Positions 34,205-43,946 of a DNA stretch of 64,000 nt are shown here, one piece after another. A program made the position numbers and the translations under genes. Origin of the DNA: Turnera subulata (lineage: Eukaryota; Streptophyta; Magnoliopsida; Malpighiales; Passifloraceae); NCBI GenBank assembly GCA_028386065.3, contig JAKUCV010001601.1, positions 1 through 64,000 of the forward strand. The letters run 5' to 3'. The notes under the pieces were generated by a model. The model did no database searches and was not told the DNA's origin. It worked only from the letters and a program-made list of their open reading frames with translations. The first letter of the stretch is position 1, and each line of letters starts with the position of its first letter.

Positions 34205-35107
34205 TCAGCCACGACCTCTACCTCCCATCCCTCCTCTTTGTACGATTCTTCCTCTTCCTCTTCCTCTTCCCCTAACGCCACCTCTACCTCGTATTCCCAT
34301 GCCTCCATTGCGAGCAAGAACTGGAGCATCTGATTCATCTGCATGACCCAAAAACAGTACCATCCGCAACAATTACAGTTAGATACGATGGAGTAGTTGC
34401 AGCAACAATCTCAGAAGCATAACGTCAAACACCAATCAACCAATTTAAATTGAAGAACATGAACAACTACCTTCTTCACTAGTAACCCTGAAAGTCGAAG
34501 CATTTGCATAGCTCATTATGTCATCAACTTTTCGGGTGAGTCTTCTAGGATTTTTAGGCACATGTATGATACGTTGGTACCTTGTTCCAGGTTGCATGCA
34601 GAATGCATTTTCAATAAGATGAAAAAGATGGGTATTTACTACAACCATTTAAGATATTTACAACATAGCAGAAAGAGAAATCTATGTACTACAGACATAC
34701 ATTTTCAACCATCAAGCCGGATTCAGTAACTAATACTCCTCTTCCCTCCTGGCGGAAGTTATGCCTTCTGCTATTGATTCTATTCTCCCAGATTCTGTTA
34801 TTAGGCCTTTGGGGTGGTTGATCTTTATTTTGCACTACATTCGGTACTGATGTATTCTGGACCTACATTGGGCACTCACTTAGGCAATCACTCACTTCTC
34901 AATACACATTCTTAGCCATGGTATCTCATGTAATTGTATTTGAGCCAAACAAAGGCATTTGAAGTAACTTACAAAAGGTGCAACAGACAGAGGTGCTCCT
35001 CCAACAATTTCAGTTGGTTCCTTACAAACAACAAGTTAATATTGTTAACTAATTGAAATATTAACAAATTGAACTAGGTGATTGTGTATGAGTAGAATGC
35101 AACTTAC

Positions 35108-35653
35108 TGTATTCAGTCTCAAACTCCTTCTAACTGGAGAGTTTGTTGCAAATGGTGCAACCACACCTGCAGCACTTGGTTGTCCAACAATGTCCCTTGA
35201 TTCCTTCAAAATAATAATGAAGAATTATCGCAGTGTTTGCGAATGCTTCATCATTAACAACTAGTTAAAATGGAAGAAATGTCATTGAATCCAACTTACT
35301 CTACTTAGTCTGCAGCTCCTTCTAACCAGGGAGTTTGCTGTTGGAGGGGGTTGAGCGACATGTGCAGTTGCTGGTGTTTCTTCAGCAACTTGTGCAGCAC
35401 TTGGTTGTCCAACAATGTCCATTGATTCCTTCAAAATAATAATAAAAAATTATCGCAGTGCTGGCGAATGCTTCATCATTAACTACTAGTTAAAATGGAA
35501 GAAATGTCATTGAATCCAACTCACTCTACTCAGTCTGGAGCTCTTTCTAACCGGGGAGTTTGCTGCTGGAGGGGGTTGAGCGACATGTGCAGTTGCTGGT
35601 GTTTCCTCAGTAAGTTGTGCAACACTTGGTTGTCCAACAATGTCGCTTGATTC
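35108..35653 (-). repeat. 225-bp exon-intron unit repeated in tandem in the transposase
   Basis: The landmark TGTCCAACAA recurs at 35181, 35406 and 35631, exactly 225 bp apart. Each unit is one in-phase exon (129 nt, 43 residues, in the two longer units; 96 nt in the third) and one intron of about 96 nt. All begin ESxDIVGQPS and end in a basic NS(P/L)VRRSxRLS motif. The exon at 35899-35750 ends in the same basic motif (NSPIRRTSRLRR) and may be an older copy. Confidence 0.9.
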
Positions 35654-36426
35654 CTTCAAAATAAGCATGTCGAAATATAACACTACTGGCAAAGCCTCTT
35701 ATGCACTAACAACAATTAAATCGTAATAAAGTCAACGAATGCAAGTTACTCTCCTAAGTCTGGAAGTCCTTCTAATGGGAGAGTTTGTTCTTGAAGTTGG
35801 TGCTTGGTCAGCCACTAATGCAGTTGATGCAGTTTCAACATTAGAACATCTCTGGTAATCGAGATTGCTGGTTGAAACATTCCTTGTATTGGAACAGGCC
35901 TGCAATAGGATAAGTTCCTATCAGGTTAATGTGCATTGATGGAGAACCTTGTATCATAAAATGTACACTTTCTTTGGTATACCTTCTTTTGTCTTCCGAT
36001 CACTTCAGCTGGTGTTCTTTGTTCAGACACCTTTAGACAGAAATTAATTCCATTGCATGAACGACAATAATTAGTATTACATGAGGTTTTACTCACAAAA
36101 CATAACTTCAAATTAGTTTCAAAGATTACCTTCGTTTTCTTTGAAAGTCTTGATGTTTCTGGTAATGAAGCATCTAATGCAGAATGGTAATCCATTGCTT
36201 GAGAGTCTTGCTGTCTTGCATTGCTAGATTCTGGTACATCTAATGCTGCCGCACTTAGCCCCTGGGCCTAAAAATGGTAATCCCGCAAAATAATATTACA
36301 ACTTCTGTAATTGTGTTCATGCACATTAAGAGAAGAATGCAAACAATATTTTATCATACCTTCTTTTTCCGGCAAGTGGCAATATTGTGCCTGAATTGGA
36401 AGCATAATTGGCATTGCATCACACGA

Positions 36427-36826
36427 AAAATGGCAGACCTCCCTTGTTGTAGGAAATAAGCAAATGAAAAGAAAAGTGATAAACATGGACAGAATGAAAG
36501 GAGACATGAATTGAATGCATTTGGCAGGGATTTATAACAATTTCCTGACCTGTGAGTTACGATAGTCCTTTTCCCCAAATTCCAAACGCCTTTTAAATGC
36601 TAGCCTTCCTCTCTTTGTGTCAGCTTAAAATGGCAGACCTCCCTTGTTGTAGGAAATAAGCAAATGAAAAGAAAAGTGATAAACATGGACAGAATGAAAG
36701 GAGACATGAATTGAATGCATTTGGCAGGGATTTATAACAATTTCCTGACCTGTGAGTTACGATAGTCCTTTTCCCCAAATTCCAAACGCCTTTTAAATGC
36801 TAGCCTTCCTCTCTTTGTGTCAGCTT
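36427..36826. repeat. Perfect 200-bp tandem duplication inside the transposase gene
   Basis: 36427-36626 and 36627-36826 appear identical. The unit spans the end of exon 3, its donor, the following intron and the first bases of exon 4. Including the extra exon would read into a TGA soon after the junction. Confidence 0.9.
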
Positions 36827-39800
36827 CAGGAGGATTAACTTTAGGCATCCCGACATCATCCCAGAAAATTTCCCCAGGTACTGGATTTATGGCATGCTTG
36901 TATGAGTTAATGTAGTTGTCCTTATGGTACCAATTAGCTACATACTTCTCTGTTTTTTCTTTTTCGCTCATTATGGCTGTAGCTGCATGAGGACATGGTA
37001 TCCCAGTCAATTGCCAGTTCCTACTAGTGCATTCTCTCTTCACTTTATCAACCACATGCCTGTTCTCCCCATCAATCAACTCATACTTGCCGCTGTCATT
37101 TGGTTGCACTACATAGGCTGAGGCCAGATCCTTGTTTCTATCCACCTCATTAGCTATTTTGGGTGCTAAATTGTAACTAAAACTTGACAGTAACCCTTGT
37201 CTTTGTGCAAGCCTAGCCATAAGCAGACGTCTAATATCTTCCAGCATGGACAGAATGGATTTAAAGCGAGCTTCAATGATAAAATAGTTGAATATTTCAC
37301 ACATATTGTTATCCACTACGTCTGTCTTGGTGTGTGTTTGCTGATATGCTCTACAGAATTGCTTTGGACATGCCTCCAGAAAGTCTTCCTTCACTTGCTC
37401 AGAGATGTCAGAGAATTGGTCCACCAACTTTGTCAATTCTTGTGGAGTTGAGACCTTCACGCATCTCCAGAAATGCCTCTGCAGGTCTTCACCTCGGTTA
37501 ACTTTCCTCCAGTGTGCAAAAATATGGCAGGCACACTTTCTATGTTCTGCATATGGAAGTAGATCCTGTACAGCCCTCACAAGACCCTGCAACATTTGTT
37601 GCTGTAAGTACTTAATAAAATACATGCAATCCAAGTTTAGAGACAAAAGACAACAGTAACAGAAACTATTGAGTAAAGTCAGCAATGAAGGCATATAGAA
37701 ATTGGATGTCTGTCGCTTACCTTGTGTTGATCGGAAATGAAAGTCCATCCATACCCAAGTCCCTGAGGTAAGCCTAAATCCCACATCAATTGTTGGAAGA
37801 ACCACTTCCAATTTTAGTGTTCTTCACTCGTACCACTGCCCATGCCACAGGGTACATCTGATTGTTGGCATCCCTCCCAATTGCTGATAGTAGTTGCCTA
37901 CCTAAACGTCCTTTCAGAAAGCATCCATCTACGCCCAGGACATGCCTACATCCTTTATTGAATCCAGCCTTCAGTGCTTTAAAGCATATGTACATTCTTT
38001 TGAATGTATGATTCCCAAGCCGATCCTCCTCTGTATCCACCAACACAGTGCTTCCTAGATTTGTGTCCCTTAGCACTTGTGCATAGTCATACAGTCTATT
38101 GCACTCGTCCTCCTCATCACTATTGTAATGGGCATTAACAGCTTCCTTGGCATGCCTGGCGACAGGCCATGTTGTACTGACTTTGAACTTCTTCCGGGTA
38201 ACTTCCATGATCTGGGCAGGCCTCATTGTCATGGCAGTGGTGCCAAATTTTTCCAACAAATATTGTTTAATGACCTTATAGTTCACATGGGTGCTGGTGT
38301 TACCACTACCACAGTATGCCCATCTTTTCCACCTTCGCGTATTTTCCTGATAACCCATATGTTGTTGGCCTTGTGAAATCTTATTTGAACAAACCACTTG
38401 CATCCCTTATCCTTACACACTGCTCGTAATCTCTGGTTGTCTATTTTCTTCCACTTGATGTCTCTCCTCAAGCGAAGGCTCTCTCTATCAAATGCGTCTT
38501 TTGCTTCATTTCTGTTGTTGAATATCATGCCAACCTCAAAATGTGGAGCCTTGTCTGCAGGATTGAAGTAGATACCACCCCTCTTTCGCCTGCGGCCAGT
38601 GTCATCACCCCTGTCAGAGAGGAAACTTCCCTCATTATCAAAGAATTCGTGGTCTTCCTCCACCCATTTACCCCTTCTCAGCCGTGTTAATTCAGCTTCA
38701 GCCTCAGCGAGTTCATTATCTTCATTTGCAGCACCATCAGCATCAGCCTCATTTTTGTAGTTCACCTTATCTGGATCAGCATCCTCATTCGCCTCATTAA
38801 CTTCATTTCCAACGTGAGCTGAATTTTCTGTTCCCTCACCTACAAGAATGAGACTTCAATTAATACAAGATAATGTTTTGCAGCACTAAACAACCTAAAC
38901 CACAACCAGAAACATAATGCATAGAACCTAAAAGATATCAAAAAAAACTGATGCTTTTTTAAAACTGATGTTAACTTAAAATCCTGCCCTTGTTTAAAAA
39001 GGGACTCAATGCAACTGAAAGTGTACAATGTACAGAGAAATAACAAGCAAGTTAAGTACCTTCATAACCTTCATCTACATTATCTTCTTCTTCTTCCTCG
39101 CCACCACCTTCATCATTAGCTTCATCATCAGCTTCATCTCCTTGGCCTGTACTGAGCTTCCTGGACCTCCTCTGCCTCTCTTCACTTCTCTTCCTTCCCA
39201 ATGTTTCTCTTAGTTGTGCCCTAAACTCATTTAGTTCCTCATTGTCTGTCAAGTACTCAACATCAACCCAGTTCTCTGTATCAAACTCCAGATCCTCTTC
39301 CTCAGCTTCAATGTTCACATCATGCTTATGCCCTCCATCAGTCGCATTTAGAGGTGTTCCTTCATCTGCTTGCTGTCCCTGTTCTCCAACTGTGGGTGCT
39401 TCTCCAACCGTGTCTTGGCCTTGGTGGTTTTGGTCATCAATGCTTAGGAATTCCTCCCTTACTGGACAACTGCTTTGACCCACATCACAAGGTGCATTGA
39501 TATCACCTTCTCTAACCCTACCAGACTCATAACTCTCACCACCTAAACTTACCCTCTCACACCCATTAATGACTTCAACTCTCTCCCCTTCACTGACACT
39601 CCCATTAATGCCTTCAACTACTCTTTCAAGGACACCCCCACTACAGCCCACACCTCCCTCAACATTAACAGCAACATCAAATTGAATCTCGTCACCAAAG
39701 ATATCATAAGCAGGGGGGATTGGGATGTTGTGCCTCCTACAGACATTAATAGGGTTTTCTTCCCCACAGTATGGGTGGTCCCTGTCTCCATGCTCCGCAT

Positions 39801-40936
39801 ATATGTCTGCTCTATTGAACTTGTCCAGTAGGTCCAAGAGTGGGCCCAAGTCCTTGTCAGATGTCACTTGTACAAGTTCCTCATCTAGCAAATAATTCTG
39901 TCCCCTCCCCTTTGTTTTCTTAGGCAAATGGTAGTAAATCTTACTCACGTTCTTGTAACCTAGCTCCCCAGACATTATAATAAACGACTTCTCGAAAATT
40001 TCATCCTTATCTGCCCTTTTCTCCCTTGGCTCAACTGAATATCTAAGCTTGGGGTCCCTAACAAATTCCCCACCAATATAAAACTGAAACCGTGCACGCC
40101 GGTCACGGTCATCCATAGCAGCAAGCCCTACATATTCCGCAAAGTGCAAACCAATTTTAAAGAGGCAATACATTATAAATTTAATCAATCTATGGAGCGC
40201 TATCCGACATCATGCATGTGAACCACAATAGACAACATACAATTTTAAATTTGTTCCAAGAACAAAACAACTCCAGGTCAAAGAAGATTTTCCACAATGG
40301 CATTATTAGATTAAGTAATTTGGAGAAACCAACAATGCAGTACACAGTATGCAAGTGAACGTAAACCACACATCAACAACACCAGTCAAAAAGGAATAAA
40401 TAACTTGTACCTCGACAGTGACGACTCAGCACAACAGTGATGCCTCTCCTTCCCTTCAACTCTCTAGCTTTTTCGCCTGCTTTCACACCACAAAAAAGAT
40501 TCCCCAAGCTGGAAACACAGGACCCTACTCACTACTTTTCTTCCCTTTCCCCTCCCTTCTCCCACAGACAAGCTTTTACTTTCCTCCCCAAATGCACACA
40601 CACACAACACCACACTCAGCAACCCACAGTGACGGACGGGACTAGACAGATCTTTCGCTTCAACTTCAACTTCAACCCACGGCCTTTTTGCTTCAGACTA
40701 TTCTTCTCTCCCTTCGCTAACTCTCCACACTTAGCAGAAAAAAAAATAAACTTAAAGCTCTGGCCATTTCCACAGGCTAACCCAAAAGTCAGACACCAAA
40801 ACGACAACATAACCCCCATTCAACCCTAAACGACACGGCTTAACAACTCTAATTTGCCTCGCCTCTCGTGTTTTGCCAAAATCGACGACGTACCAAGAGA
40901 GCGCCATCTCTCCTGCGTAAAGAGACCTCGCGTGTT

Positions 40937-41210
40937 AGTGGCCGACAGCCTACGTGTGCGGGCCCTGTAGCCCACTAACGCGCCTCGAATGTTGGAGTTT
41001 CAATTTTTTTTTTCAAGTTGAATGGGCGGGAAGCGAAACGGGGACAAGGGGTGCCGTGTAAGGGAAACGACACGGACGCGGGCCATGAGAGCCTCTCGTT
41101 TTCGAAAAAGCGACGCCGTTCCTCTCCGCGCCAAAACTGACGCCTGCACGCTTTTAGTGGCCGACAGCCCACTTGTGCGGGCCCCGCATCACACTAACTC
41201 TCCCAAAAAT
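40937..41210. repeat. 219-bp spaced repeat beside the right MULE TIR
   Basis: AGTGGCCGACAGCC with TGTGCGGGCCC occurs at 40937 and again at 41156. The pair lies between the right TIR and the transposase start, probably in its promoter region. Confidence 0.7.
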
Positions 41211-41240
41211 AAAAAATGTTTTTATTTTCTTTTCTCAAAA

Positions 41241-41526
41241 TATTTAAATCCGAAAACAAAAGATGAAATTCGGAAAATAAAAGGGAGGGAGGGGTTTAAA
41301 ATATTTTCCACCTGGACAACGGGTCCGGGCCCCCTAGACAGGTGGCGGTTTGTGATTGGACGACCGGCTGTTGGAGGGAATTCGGACGACATTGTTTCAT
41401 TTCTAACAGGTTGGGGGACATAATGTTTGAAATAAAAAGAAGAGGGACACAAACATTGAAATCGAAAAAGGGAAAGGACATACTGCGTCTTTTAACCGTT
41501 TTTGGTGTATTGCTAAGGTACTTACT
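41241..41526 (-). repeat. Right TIR of the MULE
   Basis: Inverted copy of 32392-32675. It should contain the promoter of the minus-strand transposase, whose first ATG is 1.1 kb further in. Confidence 0.9.
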
Positions 41527-41641
41527 TGTTAAGGAATCATTTTAAGGAGTGTTTGGAAATGGGCGGGGAATCAGAGTGAAGATGTTTATGCGAGTTGTAA
41601 ACCGGCTCGAGCATAAGTTGAACAGCTTGACGTTTTAAAAA

Positions 41642-42129
41642 GGAAAAAATCTCAATTTCACCACTATGTTATACACATTAGGTTAATTTGCTCCTTAAAT
41701 TTTATTTATTTTGGATCATTTGATTGTCTGTGTTTGTAAAATTGAGTCAATTTGCCCCCCAAATTTCAATTTAGTTCAATTGAATGCTTGTATTTGTAAA
41801 ATTGGATCAATTTACCTCCTAAATTTGCAAAATTGGGCCAATTCGGGGTGGATAAGTGCAATTTCTTATTCACTCACGTCGCTTAATTCATTCCCGTGAG
41901 CAACCTTAACTTTTTTCAAGCTTTGACATGATACATCATCCACAAAATCCATATTAATTAGACTTAATTTTGACTAATTTGAGTCAAAGCGTAAATTAAC
42001 ACAATTTTGCAAACAGAGATATTTAATTGACCCAAATTAAAACTCAGGTAGCAAATTGACCCAAATTAAAAGTCAAGGAGCAAATTGAACCAAGGTTTAT
42101 AACATAAGGATGAAATTGAGGTTTATGCT
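41642..42129. mobile_element. 488-bp MULE-type MITE
   Basis: Perfect 9-bp duplications TTTTAAAAA flank the element (41633-41641 and 42130-42138). The ends form an imperfect inverted repeat of about 60 bp: TCTCAATTTCA...TATGTTATA...TTTGCTCCTT on the left and its complement on the right. The interior repeats short motifs such as AAATTG and TTTGCC. The 9-bp target size points to the Mutator superfamily. No coding capacity. Confidence 0.8.
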
Positions 42130-42151
42130 TTTTAAAAAAAACTAAATTTGA

Positions 42152-42336
42152 CCAATGTGGGGGTTGGTCTAAGTGGTAAGTGATTTAGTTCCGCCTAAGC
42201 GAGGTCTCGATTCGAGTCCTTATGTATATAAAAGATCCCTATTGAGAGACTCACCCACCATAACTAAGTGCGCTACCCGAATCGGATCCGGATTAGTCGG
42301 GGCGAAACTTCGAATACCGGATGGGAGAAAAAAAAA
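42152..42336 (+). mobile_element. tRNA-derived SINE
   Basis: An A box (TGGTCTAAGTGG at 42165) and a B box (GATTCGAGTCC at 42209) are spaced as in tRNA genes. A body with CCACCATAACTAAGTGCG follows, then GGCGAAACTTCGAATACCGG and a short poly-A tail ending at 42336. Candidate 7-bp target duplications AATTTGA lie at 42145-42151 and 42343-42349. A diverged relative is at 58100-58303. Confidence 0.8.
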
Positions 42337-42349
42337 GTAGTGAATTTGA

Positions 42350-43351
42350 GCTCGAGTTCGAACTACATCGAATATAGTTGAGCTTGAGTCTTAACCCCTA
42401 AGTTCAAGCTTGGTTTGTTATTTTAAAATTAAACAAACTGGATCGGTGTTAAGCTTTGATATAGGCATAATAAAATAACTTAGTTAAATTATACATAATA
42501 AATTAAAGGCACTTCTTACAACTCGTTAGGGTCGAATCAAACTCAAGTCAAGTTTAAAAACTCTAAAAGCCAAGTTTGAAAAATCGAAGTCAATTTGGAA
42601 TTTATTTTTCTTTTTGGTCAGTACTTGGAGTTTAAAAGCCTATGTCAGGGAGCTCATAATCGTTGAAAGTGCATAGCAATAGAGTGTTTCAATTTACTCC
42701 GGAGTAGACGTTTCATCACTCACGGCATTCATGCACCCCGGAAGTTTATAGCTTCACTTCAAGGCCCTTTTCAAGATTTTCATGGATCCTACTACTGCAA
42801 GATGGGCAGACCTGGATCGGATTTGAAGTTTCTCTTTTCTGTGTGATGTATCTAGATATGGTGATGCTTTGTTCCTACTAATTATTAATATCATGCTATG
42901 TTTTAAACCGAAAAAAAAATATAGCTTTAATGGTGGGGGAGATTATTCTAGCATTAATAACCATATTATATATTATATACATCATCGAGTCTAGAAAATA
43001 CATACGAAATATGTATAAAATGAAGGAATCTAGAAAAATAAATTATAAAAAAGGATTAGTTTAGTTTATAATAAAATACTCGGGCATTATTACAACATGA
43101 TATTATATTATGTTTTTATTTTCAATCAAATTGGTTTTCAGAGCAAAATAAAATACTCAATTTAATTTTTTTTTTTTTTAAAAGATTAAAATAGACAAAA
43201 TTTTTTGAAAGACAATATGTTACAATTAGATCCTAATAGTAGTTAATTATAATTTATTTAAAATAATTGATAACAAGTCAGTATTTCCATAAAAATGATT
43301 TAGGGTTGTACTTGATATAGATCGAGAAAACTAGGGCCTAATTTTATTAGA
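42350..43351. other. Intergenic DNA, nothing recognised
   Basis: AT-rich sequence between the SINE and the hAT MITE with no coding or repeat structure that could be supported. Confidence 0.45.
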
Positions 43352-43359
43352 TAACTATC

Positions 43360-43626
43360 CAGGGGCGGATATTGGGGGGAGCAAGGAGGGCCAGGCAAGC
43401 CCTAGAATTTGGTTTTTTTTATATATGGTAATAATTAGTCATAAAATGTTAGGTAGTTTGGTGGTTGGCTTTTTGCATTCTAAGTGATTGGCCCGGGCTC
43501 GAGTCTTGGCAAGGACTTTGTTTTTTCATTTTTTCCATTTTCACACATATGATACAATTCAGTCCTTATTAATCTAAAAATAGTACATTTTGGCCCCCCT
43601 AAAATTTTCTTCTAGATCCGTCCCTG
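43360..43626. mobile_element. 267-bp hAT-type MITE
   Basis: Left end CAGGGGCGGAT, right end (reverse complement) CAGGGACGGATCTAG, with 8-bp flanks TAACTATC (43352-43359) and TAACTATG (43627-43634). TIR sequence and 8-bp target size are those of hAT elements. The inside carries tRNA-like promoter boxes near 43452-43500 (TAGTTTGGTGGTTGG and GGGCTCGAGTC). Confidence 0.88.
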
Positions 43627-43634
43627 TAACTATG

Positions 43635-43946
43635 AATATATAAATAAGGGAGAGAGGAACAGTAATTGGGCTTCGGAATCCCGAATCCTCAATCTGTCCT
43701 CATTACGCGCTTGAAGGATATATATAGGGGGATGACCATGCCACGTGCTATGGCAATATTTTCCACGCTCGGATTTCATTCGGATATCAGGATAAGATGG
43801 GCTTCTAGTCTCGGGATTGTGGACTTAGTCTTTAGGCTTCGTCTTTAAGTCTAGACTTTAGTTACTATTTCTTTATTGGGTTGATAGCTAGGCATTTGGC
43901 CTAGTAAAAAGAAAATAGTCACAATCTAATTAAAAAATTGTTAAAC
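43635..43946. other. Short intergenic stretch
   Basis: About 310 bases between the hAT MITE and the LTR retrotransposon. No feature recognised. Confidence 0.5.

Larger units (their letters stand above)
34205..40116 (-). pseudogene. MuDR-type transposase, about 14 exons, two frameshifts
   Basis: Read on the minus strand. Exon 1 (40116-39060) encodes a PB1-like N-terminal domain (MDDRDRRARFQFYIGGEF...) and an acidic tail. Exon 2 (38839-37721) holds the DBD_Tnp_Mut domain (FEVGMIFNNRNEAKDAF) and the MULE domain with HVLGVDGCFLKG and FISDQHK, the first two DDE aspartates. Exon 3 (37586-36761) has the SWIM finger (CTSRNWQLTGIPCPHAA). Exon 4 (36442-36360) has a zinc knuckle, CQLCFQFRHNIATC. Exons at 36267-36130, 36030-35983, 35899-35750, 35653-35525, 35428-35300, 35203-35108, 35020-34973, 34862-34701 and about 34650-34471 follow. 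The last, 34338-34205, encodes a GRGRGR-rich tail. The frame shifts by one base near 38313 (in GKDGHTCGSG) and near 37812 (in KNTKNWKWF), so this copy cannot make the full protein unless these are sequencing errors. Confidence 0.85.
32392..41526 (-). mobile_element. Mutator-like element (MULE) with ~280-bp TIRs and two convergent genes
   Basis: The sequences at 32392-32675 and 41241-41526 are inverted repeats of each other over about 280 bp; for example GGTTAAAAGACGCAGTATGT and GGGGGCCCGGACC occur in both. They are over 90 percent alike except in the outermost 30 bases. Between them lie a MuDR-type transposase (minus, starting near the right TIR) and a GRF zinc-finger gene (plus, starting near the left TIR), the convergent plan of maize MuDR. 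The flanking 9-mers TTTTAAATA and TGTTAAGGA agree in six of nine places, so a target duplication is eroded or the ends are slightly misplaced. Frameshifts and stops show the copy is no longer functional. Confidence 0.9.

Noticed and set aside
34156..34344. Glu-rich minus-strand frame at the end of the MULE transposase
   Set aside because: The splice junction at 34471/34338 sets another frame, which gives the Gly-Arg tail.
32380..41540. A perfect 9-bp target duplication for the large MULE
   Set aside because: The best flanking 9-mers match at only six positions, so I do not claim it.
43450..43505. A true tRNA gene inside the hAT MITE
   Set aside because: A and B boxes are present but no acceptor stem or anticodon arm can be folded.
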